From: Pseudomonas karstica
Lineage (GTDB): Bacteria; Pseudomonadota; Gammaproteobacteria; Pseudomonadales; Pseudomonadaceae
Length of the DNA: 64,000 bases
Direction: 5' to 3'
Assembly: GCF_009707515.1 (NCBI RefSeq)
Contig: NZ_WLYI01000010.1
Coordinates: 1 to 64,000 of the forward strand
Made by a program: the position numbers and the translations under genes. The notes under the pieces are model-generated. The model was not told the DNA's origin, ran no database searches, and saw only the letters and a program-made list of their open reading frames with translations. Below are positions 15,834-24,379 of the stretch, one piece after another; positions within the stretch are counted from its first letter, which is position 1, and each line of letters begins with the position of its first letter.

Positions 15834-16999
15834 TAAGACTCGCCCAGCACCCGCAGGGCATTTTCCAGATCGTCTATCAAAGCACCGATCGGCTCGATGC
15901 CCACTGAAAACCTGAGCAGGTTCTTCGGCACCACACTATCGGGACCTTCAACAGACGCCCGGTGCTCTACCAGGCTCTCGACCCCTCCCAATGATGCCCC
16001 TATGATAAAGACCTTCAGCGCGCAGGCTACGCGCTGCACATCCTCCGGCGTGCCATCAATCAGAATGGACATCATACCGCCGAAACCATTAGTCATTTGG
16101 CGCTTGGCGACGTCGTGGCGAGGATGGGATTTCAAGCCGGGATACAAGACTCCCTTCACGCGGGGATGGCGCACAAAGTGCTCGGCCAGCGCCAAGGCGT
16201 TTTCGGACGATCGTTCGAAGCGCACTGCCAACGTGCGCATGCCGCGGATCAGCAACCATGATTCAAAAGCCCCCAGTACGGCCCCTGAAAGGTTACGGAT
16301 AACATTGACCTCTTCCCAGCGCTCGTCGAGGCTATTGGTTACCAATACCCCAGCCAGTACATCACTGTGCCCGTTCAGGTATTTGGAACAGGAATGGAAC
16401 ACGATGTCAGCCCCCAGGGCCAGCGGATGAGATGTCACCGGCGGCGCGACGCTGCCATCTACGCAGAGGATGCCACCCACCGCATGTACCGCATCGGCTG
16501 CGTCCTGGATATCGATAACATCCCAGGTTGGGTTTACCGTGGGCTCGACCCACAACAGAGCTGTATTGGGTTGGATCGCTTCGCGCAGTGCGCCATCTCG
16601 GGACTGATCAAAGAAGCTCAATTCTATTGCGCGGCGCTCAGCCAGCCGGCGCATCCATTTCTGCGCACCGTGATACATCACCTGCGGCGCAAGAATATGC
16701 TGACCCGCTTTTACGGTTTCCAGAATCGCTGTGGTAGCTGCCAGTCCCGAACCGAACAGTCGGGCCTCTTTGCCCCCTTCCAGCTTGGCCAGCAGTTCTT
16801 CGGCGAGAATCGTGGTCGGGTTGCCGTATCGGCCATAGCGAATGTTGCCAATCAGTTCGTACTGATCATCACGGGCAAATGTGGTGGACGTATGGATAGG
16901 CGGCACAATAGCGCCGGTGCGGTCATCGACAAAATGATCAGCTTGCACCAGCAGCAGGTTTCTATCGGCATGAGTGGAGGGCAGCATACGGTCGGTCAC
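15833..16999 (-). CDS. Cys/Met metabolism PLP-dependent enzyme (cystathionine gamma-synthase/lyase family)
   Basis: Fold-type I enzyme of the trans-sulfuration family. PLP lysine lies in FHSCSKYLNGHSDVLAG, with the upstream NIRYGRYGNPT and GSGLAATTAIL segments and the C-terminal LLRFSVGIEP. Start GTG 16999 is chosen because GAGGA precedes it by 7 nt; the open frame runs further up without a ribosome site. The stop overlaps the regulator start. Within an operon with an FAD oxidase, RidA and HglS it may act as a lyase on an S- or O-substituted amino acid rather than in methionine synthesis. The reaction is not known. Confidence 0.82.
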   Translation of the reverse strand: MTDRMLPSTHADRNLLLVQADHFVDDRTGAIVPPIHTSTTFARDDQYELIGNIRYGRYGNPTTILAEELLAKLEGGKEARLFGSGLAATTAILETVKAGQHILAPQVMYHGAQKWMRRLAERRAIELSFFDQSRDGALREAIQPNTALLWVEPTVNPTWDVIDIQDAADAVHAVGGILCVDGSVAPPVTSHPLALGADIVFHSCSKYLNGHSDVLAGVLVTNSLDERWEEVNVIRNLSGAVLGAFESWLLIRGMRTLAVRFERSSENALALAEHFVRHPRVKGVLYPGLKSHPRHDVAKRQMTNGFGGMMSILIDGTPEDVQRVACALKVFIIGASLGGVESLVEHRASVEGPDSVVPKNLLRFSVGIEPIGALIDDLENALRVLGES

Positions 17000-17052
17000 T
17001 AGAATTCTCCTCAAAAGGGTAAGGTGCTTGGGTCAAGCATCTGCGCGTTAGA

Positions 17053-18447
17053 TCAACGGGCCATGGCGCTCAAACGTTCGATGCAATGTTCCAGCGAACG
17101 AGCTTCAACGTCTGCATAAAGCGAGCATTCGTCATGCACCGTGGCGCCCAACGCGTCTTCAAAAGCGCGCTGATTGGCTGGGGCACGATAGTCGCTGTGA
17201 ACCACATCGCCGAGATTGGATTGGAAGATGCCCGCAGCGCTGACTGGTAAAAAATCTTCATATACGAGAGGGTCAAACGCAACGTAACCTTTAGCTACCA
17301 GGGAGTCGGCGGTCCAGCCTGTATTGAACTCACCGGGTAGTGGTTGCGCCTCCTCCAGCACGCGATACCGGAAGTGCGCCAGCCTCTGTGATCTCAACGC
17401 AGCGTAGTCATCAGGAAACTCTCTGAACGCACGTTCCAGGCATTCAACGTAAGAATCTGAACCCCCGCCAGCGGCGGCGTGCGACCCCCGCGCTTGCGTG
17501 AGCAGCAAGTCGTAAAGTTCACGGCCTTTGCGGGTCAGCGCAATGCCACGCTGCTCTATCTCCCCAAACCTGGCGGTATGACGCCCATGCATGTTGTTTT
17601 GATCGGCAAAGGCGATGGCCTCTTCCAAGGCTTTGAAACTGGTTTGGCGCAGTAAGATAGCGCAGCGGCGTTTTGGCGGGCCTTCGATAAATGCCTTGGG
17701 TTCGATACCATAGGCAGTCATCGAACGCTGGACCTGATCGATATCCAGTGTTCGTGGCGTCAGGTGGTTAATATGCGGCCCCTTGAATGCCGCGATATCG
17801 GCGACCAGGCGATGCTGCTTATTGAGCAGGTTGTACTGGTCGTAAGTGGCTGTCGACTGGGTATGCCAGCGGAAGGTATGCAGCGCTTGCTCGATAAACT
17901 CATCAGCGTCGCCAGAACATAAGCCGCCCTGATCTTCGAACTTTCCTATGAGTACCTTGACGCGGTCGGTGAAGATCTCGCGCTTTGCTAACAGCGCAGA
18001 GGCCAGCGTGCGAGCCTGCTCGTCGTCAATCAGTTCATGGCGCAACAACGATGTGAACAGGCGAAACGGGCACGCGGCCAAAGCGCGGTCACTGATGGGG
18101 CGAAAGGCTGTGGCATGCACCGGAACGCCGGCGACACTCAGGTCGTAGTAACCCACGGGGAACATACCCATCACCGCCAGCATACGGCGCATCATGCGCA
18201 TTTCCGCGGCAGCGCCTAAACGGATCGCCCCATGACGCTCCACAGAAAGCCTACTCAAGTCCTCGGCGTCGCTTAATTGTTCAACCAGCTCCGGCCGCCT
18301 GGCGAGTACTTGCGCATTTGTAGCGTTTACCAGCTCCAGGAGGTTCCCGTAGAGCGGCACCTCCAGCTTATACATGTCAGACATTGCTTGCGAAAACTGC
18401 AGGCGGATGTCATCTGGGCTTACGTGAGATTGCGTTGCTTGCGGCAT
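17053..18447 (-). CDS. hglS: 2-oxoadipate dioxygenase/decarboxylase family protein (HglS, DUF1338)
   Basis: Non-heme Fe(II) enzyme of the vicinal-oxygen-chelate fold that turns 2-oxoadipate into D-2-hydroxyglutarate with O2 in lysine breakdown. The 464-residue length fits. Metal ligands known for the P. putida enzyme (recalled as His70, His226, Glu294) fall here on His72 (VERHGAIRLG), His228 (GPHINHLTPR) and Glu296 (RFGEIEQR), with the substrate arginine at Arg76, all with the same +2 offset. The AVMGMFPVGYYDLS segment is also family-typical. It lies between RidA and the PLP enzyme. A relaxed specificity for other 2-oxo acids is possible. A D-2-hydroxyglutarate dehydrogenase lies at 30361. 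Confidence 0.88.
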   Translation of the reverse strand: MPQATQSHVSPDDIRLQFSQAMSDMYKLEVPLYGNLLELVNATNAQVLARRPELVEQLSDAEDLSRLSVERHGAIRLGAAAEMRMMRRMLAVMGMFPVGYYDLSVAGVPVHATAFRPISDRALAACPFRLFTSLLRHELIDDEQARTLASALLAKREIFTDRVKVLIGKFEDQGGLCSGDADEFIEQALHTFRWHTQSTATYDQYNLLNKQHRLVADIAAFKGPHINHLTPRTLDIDQVQRSMTAYGIEPKAFIEGPPKRRCAILLRQTSFKALEEAIAFADQNNMHGRHTARFGEIEQRGIALTRKGRELYDLLLTQARGSHAAAGGGSDSYVECLERAFREFPDDYAALRSQRLAHFRYRVLEEAQPLPGEFNTGWTADSLVAKGYVAFDPLVYEDFLPVSAAGIFQSNLGDVVHSDYRAPANQRAFEDALGATVHDECSLYADVEARSLEHCIERLSAMAR

Positions 18448-18527
18448 GGTTGACCCCTAACTCGCCTGTCACAAAGGTGAATAGCCCTGTGGCGCGTAGT
18501 GCCTGAACGACACGCGCCACGGCACGA

Positions 18528-18989
18528 TCAATCGACTTCAAAAATTGCTTCAATCTCGACAGAGATACCTCCAGGCAGGCTGTTGGTGCCCACGGCAGAA
18601 CGGCTATGCCCGGGTGCATCCGGCAGCACCAGCTTGAACAGCTTGCTGCAGCCATCGATCACCTTGGGCTGCTCGGTATAGGCTGGCATGCAATTTACCA
18701 AACCAAGGATCTTCACAACGCCCTTCACCCTGTCGAGGTCCCCTAAAGCCAGCTTGGCGGTAGCGATCAATTGCAAGCCTATGCGCTGAGCATCCTGGGC
18801 ACCTTGTTCGGTGGTGTAGTTCTCGCCTAAACGACCGGTACGTAATTTATTGTCCTCATCACGTGGGCCCTGCCCGCTCAGGAATAATAAATTTCCGACC
18901 CGGTAGAAGGGCTGATAATTGCCAGCCCCCATGGATACCGCGGGTAAAACCAACGCATGTTTTTGGAGCAGTTCTTCAATCGTACTCAT
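18528..18989 (-). CDS. RidA-family enamine/imine deaminase
   Basis: YjgF/YER057c/UK114 fold protein that hydrolyses enamine or imine intermediates to 2-oxo acids and ammonia. The 153-residue protein carries GNLLFLSGQGPRDEDNKL and the active-site region PGHSRSAVGTNSLPGGISVE, in which the Arg that anchors the carboxylate sits. It lies 26 nt after the FAD oxidoreductase gene. An amino acid oxidase releases an imino acid, which is the substrate RidA would clear, so the pairing is mechanistically sensible. Confidence 0.85.
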   Translation of the reverse strand: MSTIEELLQKHALVLPAVSMGAGNYQPFYRVGNLLFLSGQGPRDEDNKLRTGRLGENYTTEQGAQDAQRIGLQLIATAKLALGDLDRVKGVVKILGLVNCMPAYTEQPKVIDGCSKLFKLVLPDAPGHSRSAVGTNSLPGGISVEIEAIFEVD

Positions 18990-19015
18990 GCCTGTTAATC
19001 CCTTTGCATAGCGAC

Positions 19016-20188
19016 TCAGTAAACGACCGACTCGACAATCGGTTTGCTATCGCGAATCCGCTCAAAGCCCAGGGGTGTCAGGTCCAGCGTGGTATAACGC
19101 CGATGAGTGACCAGTTCGGCGATTGCCCGGCCGACCGCGGGCGAGTGCATGACCCCATGCCCGGAAAACCCGGTAGCGAACAAGAAATTCTTCAAACGGT
19201 CATGAGGACCAACGATGCCGTTGTGGTCCAGCAGGTTCATTTCGTAGTGCCCAGCCCAGGCTCGCCGCAGGCGTATCTGTTCCATCGCAGGGATTCGATG
19301 CGCCAGGAGCTCCCAAAGCTTGCCTTCAAGCAGATCGTGTGCGGGCTCAAAATCATCAGCGGGATGAAGGTCATCCACCTCATCCGGAGCGATGCCTGCG
19401 ATAAAGCCATCGCCTTCTGGACGGATCCATAAACCGGAATTGTCAAAAAGCATAGGGAAGCCCTCGCCAGGCACAGGCGCGGTGAAATGAAAGACGGTGC
19501 GCTTGCGCGGCTCTACTGGGATATGAATACCCAACAGCTCGGCTATTTTCCCACCGGCTGGCCCTGCCGCGTTTACACACCAGTCGCAAGGAACGCATGT
19601 GCCATCGGCCAGGCGCACACCGACGACGGAGTCTGCCGAGGCCTCAATGGCAACCACCTCCCCGTCTACATACTCTGCGCCCAGTTTCCGGGCTTGCTTA
19701 CGCACCAGCTGCAACAACGCCCAGGCGTCAAACCACCCTTCATTAGCGCTGCCATAGGTGGCGATGCCGATATCGTCGACGTTAAGCCAGGAATAGCGAG
19801 CAGCGGCTTGTTCGGGGGTAAGAATATCGATGCTTGCCCCTTGCTCGCGCTGCATCAGTGCGTTGTTGCGCTGCCCTTCAATAGACTGCGCGGACCCCAG
19901 CATCAAGTAACCGCGCTCATCAAAACCGATATCAGCATCATCACCAAAGTAACGCTTTACGTTTTTGAATACCTCAACACCGAACAGACTCATTCCAATA
20001 TTGAAATCGCAGCCGAATTGAGTACGCACCGATGCCGCGGAAAGCGCTGTGGAGGAAAACTGATAGGTACTGTCTTTCTCAATAACCTTGATAGCACCTT
20101 GAAAACCTTCTTTGCGTAGAAAGTAAGCAGCAAAGCTTCCAATAATTGCTCCGCCTATGATGACTACCGTTTCCGTTGCCTGGGTCAT
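19016..20188 (-). CDS. FAD-dependent amino acid oxidoreductase (DadA/FOXRED-like, DAO fold)
   Basis: The N-terminal FAD-binding segment VVIIGGAIIGSFAAYFLRKE has the GG-A-x-x-G variant seen in FOXRED1-like proteins. It continues with AASVRTQFGCDFNIGMSLFG, a VEPRKRTVFHF strand and the C-terminal FAD segment LFATGFSGHGVMHSPAVGRA. Start ATG 20188 is chosen because GGCGGAG lies just upstream; 390 residues. The family oxidises amino acids or N-methyl amino acids to imino acids, feeding electrons to O2 or the respiratory chain. First gene of the minus-strand operon with RidA, HglS, PLP enzyme and regulator. Substrate unknown; 2-aminoadipate or a D-amino acid would fit HglS. Confidence 0.85.
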   Translation of the reverse strand: MTQATETVVIIGGAIIGSFAAYFLRKEGFQGAIKVIEKDSTYQFSSTALSAASVRTQFGCDFNIGMSLFGVEVFKNVKRYFGDDADIGFDERGYLMLGSAQSIEGQRNNALMQREQGASIDILTPEQAAARYSWLNVDDIGIATYGSANEGWFDAWALLQLVRKQARKLGAEYVDGEVVAIEASADSVVGVRLADGTCVPCDWCVNAAGPAGGKIAELLGIHIPVEPRKRTVFHFTAPVPGEGFPMLFDNSGLWIRPEGDGFIAGIAPDEVDDLHPADDFEPAHDLLEGKLWELLAHRIPAMEQIRLRRAWAGHYEMNLLDHNGIVGPHDRLKNFLFATGFSGHGVMHSPAVGRAIAELVTHRRYTTLDLTPLGFERIRDSKPIVESVVY

Positions 20189-20718
20189 GGTATCTCCGCC
20201 TCTTTTTGTTCGTGGCGGTAGTGTGCAGCGTTCCTGACGCGAGTGTCTTGAAGAGACCCCGCAGAAAAATACGGTTTTCTGCACACTTTTTTAGTTCAAA
20301 GCCTGCCTATAGGTATCGTCAAGAGAAGCTGCCTCGGGGCCAGATCGCCTTCCGGCTGAGTAATCACCTTTCTTGTCAGAGACGATTGGCTGGCCGCTTG
20401 CCTCAATCGGAGCGCTTCGCCCTGCCCCGCTCCAAGACAGAACTTGCAGGTTCAGTGCCATCGCTCAGCACAAGACTATGCAGAAATCCGCCAAAAGACA
20501 CCGTGCCCAGTGCAAGCCAGGCAATTGCCTTGCAAGTAGCATGGATCGCACTACCGGAATTTAGTAGGTAGTCACGACTTGGAAAATTCAATCGAAAAAA
20601 CCACCGCGGTGGCAAGTTCCGAACATAACAACCACATGTCCTCGATACGCGCTGTAGCTAGCAGTCACATCGTTCAAAACTGACGCGGCCTGTATTCACT
20701 TTGTTGGAGATATTGCAT
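20189..20718. promoter_or_regulatory. Divergent control region with nested inverted repeats
   Basis: The 530-nt gap between two divergent operons holds GTGTGCAG (20221-20228) against CTGCACAC (20279-20286), nested over GCAGAAAA (20261-20268) against TTTTCTGC (20275-20282), about 70 nt from the FAD gene start. A 12-bp palindrome CCACCGCGGTGG lies at 20601-20612, about 107 nt before the SDR start. The first set suits the PAS-AraC protein, the second the TetR protein at 26157; both assignments are inference. Confidence 0.5.
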
Positions 20719-21495
20719 ATGAAACATAAAGGAAAAGTTGCACTGGTAACCGGCGCGGCCCAAGGCTTGGGCTTGGCGTGTGCCGAGCGTTTTCTGGAAG
20801 AAGGTGCCAGGGTGGTATTGGTCGATGTGCAAGCCGAGAAAGTTAAACAACAGGCAGAGCGCCTAGGGGCCAACGCTACGTGGTTTGCCGCCGATCTCAG
20901 CGAAATTGACAGTGCCATGGCCGCCGCCATCGTCGCCACGGCCGTTGATCATTTTGGTTCTATTGACATTGTGCTGTGCAACGCAGGAATTATTCACACA
21001 GCCGATTTTGTCGACTTTCCGGAAGATATCTTCGACAAGATCCAACGGGTCAACCTCAAGTCGCCGTTTTTGATTGGTCAGGCAGCGGCGCGCGTCATGA
21101 TCGAAATGGGCATCAAAGGCTCAATTATCAATATGTCCTCCATCAACGCCATTCTGGCCAACCCTAGTGCGGTGGCGTACGCCGTATCCAAAGGGGCAGT
21201 GAAGCAGTTGACCGCCGTCATGGCCGTAGCGCTGATCAAACACGGCATTCGAGTAAACGCCCTCGGCCCTGGCACCATCGCAACCGAGCTGGTCATGAAC
21301 TCCGTTATGGCCAGCGAAGAGCAGCGCCATACCGTGTTGTCGCGCACACCTATCGGTCGCCTTGGTGAGGCTTCGGAGGTGGCAAGCGTCGCATCGTTCC
21401 TGGCGAGCGACGATGCCTCCTATATCGTCGGCCAAACCATCTACCCAGACGGCGGTCGATTGGTTCTCAACTACACCGTACCCGTCAGTGAATGA
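20719..21495 (+). CDS. Short-chain dehydrogenase/reductase (SDR)
   Basis: Classical SDR of 258 residues. The cofactor loop is TGAAQGLGLA near the N-terminus, the CNAGI motif follows at about residue 88, and the catalytic site is SSIN...YAVSKGAVKQL (Tyr-x-x-x-Lys). The C-terminus IVGQTIYPDGGR is typical of NAD(P)-dependent alcohol dehydrogenases. The ATG at 20719 follows TTGGAG; an upstream frame extension is ignored. TGA overlaps the pxpB start (ATGA), so it is the first gene of the Pxp/biotin operon. It may oxidise or reduce the lactam precursor; the substrate is unknown. Confidence 0.85.
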   Translation: MKHKGKVALVTGAAQGLGLACAERFLEEGARVVLVDVQAEKVKQQAERLGANATWFAADLSEIDSAMAAAIVATAVDHFGSIDIVLCNAGIIHTADFVDFPEDIFDKIQRVNLKSPFLIGQAAARVMIEMGIKGSIINMSSINAILANPSAVAYAVSKGAVKQLTAVMAVALIKHGIRVNALGPGTIATELVMNSVMASEEQRHTVLSRTPIGRLGEASEVASVASFLASDDASYIVGQTIYPDGGRLVLNYTVPVSE

Positions 21496-22172
21496 GCCTG
21501 GCCATGGCTAACCTCAATATCACACCGACGTTGAGCATTGCAGGCACACGCGGCATTTTCCTGAATGCCGCGCAGGCACACGCCGACTGTCAGGTTCAGA
21601 ACAAGATCATCGCGCTCGCCGAGAGGGTAGCGTTGCTGCCGCACATCCTCGAAGCAGTTCCTGGGGTTAACAGCTTGCTGGTGGTGTACGATCCCATGAA
21701 GCAACAGCCAGGGGCGCTGATGGATCAACTTGCCACCCTCTGGCAACAGACCCCGGCGACGCAAATCCAAGGCACCACGTTCGAAATTCCGGTGTATTAC
21801 GGTGGCACCAAAGGGGAGGATCTGCCAGCCGCCGCAAAACACTGCGGAATGAGCGTGGAGGAGTTTATCCAGGTTCATAGCGCTTGTGAATATCAGGTCG
21901 CCTGCATCGGCGCCATGCCAGGTTTCCCATACCTGACAGGCTTGGATCCGCGCATCGCCATAGCGCGACGCTCCACACCAAGGCTGAGCCTCGAGAGCGG
22001 CTCAATCACCATCGGTGGAAGCCACGCTGGCATCACGCCGTGCAGGGCCCCTTCCGGCTGGCACGTGATCGGCCATACCCCCACGACACTCTTCGATGCG
22101 AAGGCGTCAAAGGCAGCGCTCTTGCGTCCGGGTGATCGAATCCGCTTTATCGTTGAGGGGATTGCACAGTGA
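21492..22172 (+). CDS. pxpB: 5-oxoprolinase subunit PxpB (allophanate hydrolase subunit 1/KipI)
   Basis: Subunit of the ATP-dependent PxpABC lactamase that opens 5-oxoproline to glutamate. The 226-residue protein shows the family segments VNSLLVVYDPM, EIPVYYGGTKGEDLP, ACIGAMPGFPYLTGLDPRI and SHAGITPCRAPSGWHVIGHT. Start ATG 21492 overlaps the SDR stop; an ATG at 21504 is also possible. It overlaps pxpC by 4 bases. Paralogues with other lactams as substrates exist (for example OplBA-type and caprolactam enzymes), so the ring size is not certain here. Confidence 0.9.
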   Translation: MSLAMANLNITPTLSIAGTRGIFLNAAQAHADCQVQNKIIALAERVALLPHILEAVPGVNSLLVVYDPMKQQPGALMDQLATLWQQTPATQIQGTTFEIPVYYGGTKGEDLPAAAKHCGMSVEEFIQVHSACEYQVACIGAMPGFPYLTGLDPRIAIARRSTPRLSLESGSITIGGSHAGITPCRAPSGWHVIGHTPTTLFDAKASKAALLRPGDRIRFIVEGIAQ

Positions 22173-23122
22173 TCGAAATTCTCTCTACAGGCGCGTTGAA
22201 CTCGATTCAGGATCTCGGCCGGTTCGGGTATCTGAATATTGGCGTCGCCCAATCCGGAGCGATGGACACCTTGGCGCTGAGGGTGGGTAACCTGGTGCTG
22301 GGCAACACGCCCGAATGTGCTGCGCTGGAAATCGCAATGTTCCCCTTTAAGCTCAGGTTCCTGACGCCCCAGGTATTTACCATTGTCGGTGCAGAATGCC
22401 GAATGCAGCTTTCAGGCATCCCGCTCGCACCGCAATGGGTGTGTGATGCCAAAGCAGGCGATACGCTTGTCGTTGAACCACCTGAAAAGGGCAGTCGCGT
22501 CTACGTTTGCTTCGCTGGCGGATTAGACGTGGAGCCCGTCATGGGATCTAGATCCACCGACTTGAAAAGCGCGCTGGGTGGTCTCGACGGCAGGGGCCTC
22601 AAACGGGGTGACACTATCGCCACTTTCCAAACGTCACAACCGCCTTTCAAAGGTGGCGTCTGCGCGCCAAGTGCCGTGTCGATGGGTTCGACGCAGATCC
22701 GACTGACCCCCGGTGCCGAGTATTCGCAATTCAGCGAACACGCCTTAGCGCAGTTCTTCCACAGCGAGTGGAAGGTCACCCAGGAGTCCAACCGCATGGG
22801 CATACGCCTGAGCGGCCCCGTTATCACACCGCGCAATAAAATGGAGATGCTTTCACACGGCATTCTTCCAGGGACGGTGCAAGTACCGCCTTCCGGCCAG
22901 CCAATCGTACAGATGGCAGACGCCAATACCTGTGGAGGCTATCCAAAAATTGCCAACGTCATCGACGCGGACATTCCACGTCTCGCGCAGTTGCCGGTCG
23001 ACAGCGTTTTCCGCTTCACACTTGTCACTCATGAACAAGCGCTGGAGGCGCAAACGGAAGTCGACGCGTCACTGGAACGCTTACACAAGGCGATCGCCGT
23101 CGGCAGCCGCTCACTATTTTGA
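22169..23122 (+). CDS. pxpC: 5-oxoprolinase subunit PxpC (biotin-dependent carboxyltransferase family, KipA-like)
   Basis: 317-residue AHS2-family protein, partner of PxpB. Recognisable segments: GALNSIQDLGRFGYLNIGVA, SGAMDTLALRVGNLVLGN, YVCFAGGLDVEPVMGSRSTD, MGIRLSGPVI and CGGYPKIANVIDADIPRLAQ. The GTG start at 22169 overlaps the pxpB stop. The AHS2 domain is also the carboxyltransferase part of urea amidolyase. Together with the carrier and carboxylase genes downstream this suggests a lactam-carboxylating mechanism. Confidence 0.9.
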   Translation: MIEILSTGALNSIQDLGRFGYLNIGVAQSGAMDTLALRVGNLVLGNTPECAALEIAMFPFKLRFLTPQVFTIVGAECRMQLSGIPLAPQWVCDAKAGDTLVVEPPEKGSRVYVCFAGGLDVEPVMGSRSTDLKSALGGLDGRGLKRGDTIATFQTSQPPFKGGVCAPSAVSMGSTQIRLTPGAEYSQFSEHALAQFFHSEWKVTQESNRMGIRLSGPVITPRNKMEMLSHGILPGTVQVPPSGQPIVQMADANTCGGYPKIANVIDADIPRLAQLPVDSVFRFTLVTHEQALEAQTEVDASLERLHKAIAVGSRSLF

Positions 23123-23136
23123 ACCGAGGTATTGCC

Positions 23137-23904
23137 ATGTCCAAGTCACTTAGGGTGGATCTGAATACTGATATGGGGGAAGGTTTTGGTGCCTACACCA
23201 TGGGCGATGACGACGCCATCCTTGACGTCGTGACCTCCGCAAATATCGCCTGCGGCTTCCATGCCGGTGACCCTGAAATCATGGCGCAGACCTTCGCCAT
23301 GGCCAAGGCACGAAATGTCGCAGTGGGTGCACATCCCGGGTTTCCGGACCTCTGGGGCTTCGGTCGGCGCGTCATGGCATTTTCGCCAGGACAGATCGAA
23401 CGCCTCGTGGCCTATCAGATTGGAGCCGCCCAGGCGCTTTCCAACTACGCGGCACATCCGATTACGCACGTAAAGGCCCATGGCGCGCTGAGTAATCTCA
23501 CCGCGCAAGATCCATCGGTCGCCGCAGCCGTATGCCGCGCCGTCAAGGCTGTCGACCCTGAGTTGATCTGTCTGGTCATGGCCGTAGGCGACCACGCCAA
23601 GATCGCGCAGGACATGGGCCTTGTCACTCGTGCGGAAATCTTCGCCGACCGCGCCTACACCGAACAAGGTCACTTGCAGTCGCGCAAAGAACCCGGGGCG
23701 ATCATCCATGATCCTAAGCTGGCGGCCGAGCGTGTGGTGCGGATGATCCGTGGAGGGGGCGTTGAAACGCTGTCGGGCAAGATTTTCCCGTGCCCGGTGG
23801 ACTCGGTTTGCGTTCACAGCGACACCCCGGCGGCAGTTGAAATCGCCCGGACTATCCGCGAGCTCCTGGTTATCGAAGGCATCGAAGTTCGCAATTTCGT
23901 GTGA
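23137..23904 (+). CDS. pxpA: 5-oxoprolinase subunit PxpA (LamB/YcsF family)
   Basis: Third Pxp subunit, a TIM-barrel-like hydrolase. Start ATG 23137 follows CCGAGG; 255 residues. Family motifs: VDLNTDMGEGFGAY, TSANIACGFHAGDPEIMAQT, VGAHPGFPDLWGFGRR, THVKAHGALSN and FADRAYTEQGHL (the ADRxY signature). The Asp, His and Glu residues in these segments are the expected catalytic and metal-binding positions. It is co-transcribed with pxpB and pxpC (14-nt gap) and precedes the biotin genes by 31 nt. Confidence 0.92.
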   Translation: MSKSLRVDLNTDMGEGFGAYTMGDDDAILDVVTSANIACGFHAGDPEIMAQTFAMAKARNVAVGAHPGFPDLWGFGRRVMAFSPGQIERLVAYQIGAAQALSNYAAHPITHVKAHGALSNLTAQDPSVAAAVCRAVKAVDPELICLVMAVGDHAKIAQDMGLVTRAEIFADRAYTEQGHLQSRKEPGAIIHDPKLAAERVVRMIRGGGVETLSGKIFPCPVDSVCVHSDTPAAVEIARTIRELLVIEGIEVRNFV

Positions 23905-23935
23905 GCAGCAGCTCAATAACAATAAGGTGGCTGTC

Positions 23936-24376
23936 ATGAATATCGAGCTAATCGAACGCTTGATCAAACTCGCCGAGCGTTCCGGCCTGACCGAGCTGGA
24001 GTATTCGGAAGATAACAGCAGGGTACGCTTCAACTTCCACCCCATTGAAGGGGCCGCCGCGCATTGTTCGGCTATCCAGGGACCTCAGGTAGAACCGATG
24101 ACCTCGCCTGAGGCCCCGTCGTCCTTGCAGCAGGGCCATGCCGTAAAGTCCAGCCTCAGCGGGACGTTCTATCGCGGCTCAGCGCCAGAAGAGCCACCGT
24201 TTGTAACGGTAGGCGACCGGGTAGAAGAAGGACAGACCCTGGCAATCATTGAAGCCATGAAAATGCTGAACCCGATCGAATCCCCTCTTTCAGGCCGAGT
24301 GCTGGAAATATTGATCGACGACGGCAGCATGGTGGAGTCCGGATTGCCACTGTTCATCATTGCCGAAGAGGGTTGA
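23936..24376 (+). CDS. accB: Biotin carboxyl carrier protein
   Basis: 146-residue BCCP. The N-terminal helix-strand region (MNIELIERLIKLAERSGLTE) is as in acetyl-CoA carboxylase carriers; a Pro/Ser-rich linker follows, then the biotinyl domain with the biotinylation motif EAMKM (Lys109) in LAIIEAMKMLNPIESP. It sits between pxpA and a biotin carboxylase, not next to the usual acetyl-CoA carboxylase carboxyltransferase genes. It would deliver carboxybiotin, probably to the PxpB/PxpC machinery. The symbol follows convention; the housekeeping accB should lie elsewhere. Confidence 0.9.
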   Translation: MNIELIERLIKLAERSGLTELEYSEDNSRVRFNFHPIEGAAAHCSAIQGPQVEPMTSPEAPSSLQQGHAVKSSLSGTFYRGSAPEEPPFVTVGDRVEEGQTLAIIEAMKMLNPIESPLSGRVLEILIDDGSMVESGLPLFIIAEEG

Positions 24377-24379
24377 GAA

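Noticed and set aside
16367..17002. 211-codon plus-strand frame
   Set aside because: Antisense of the trans-sulfuration-type enzyme whose PLP site is clear on the minus strand.
23146..24045. 299-codon minus-strand open frame
   Set aside because: Antisense of pxpA; the pxpA motifs are clear on the plus strand.
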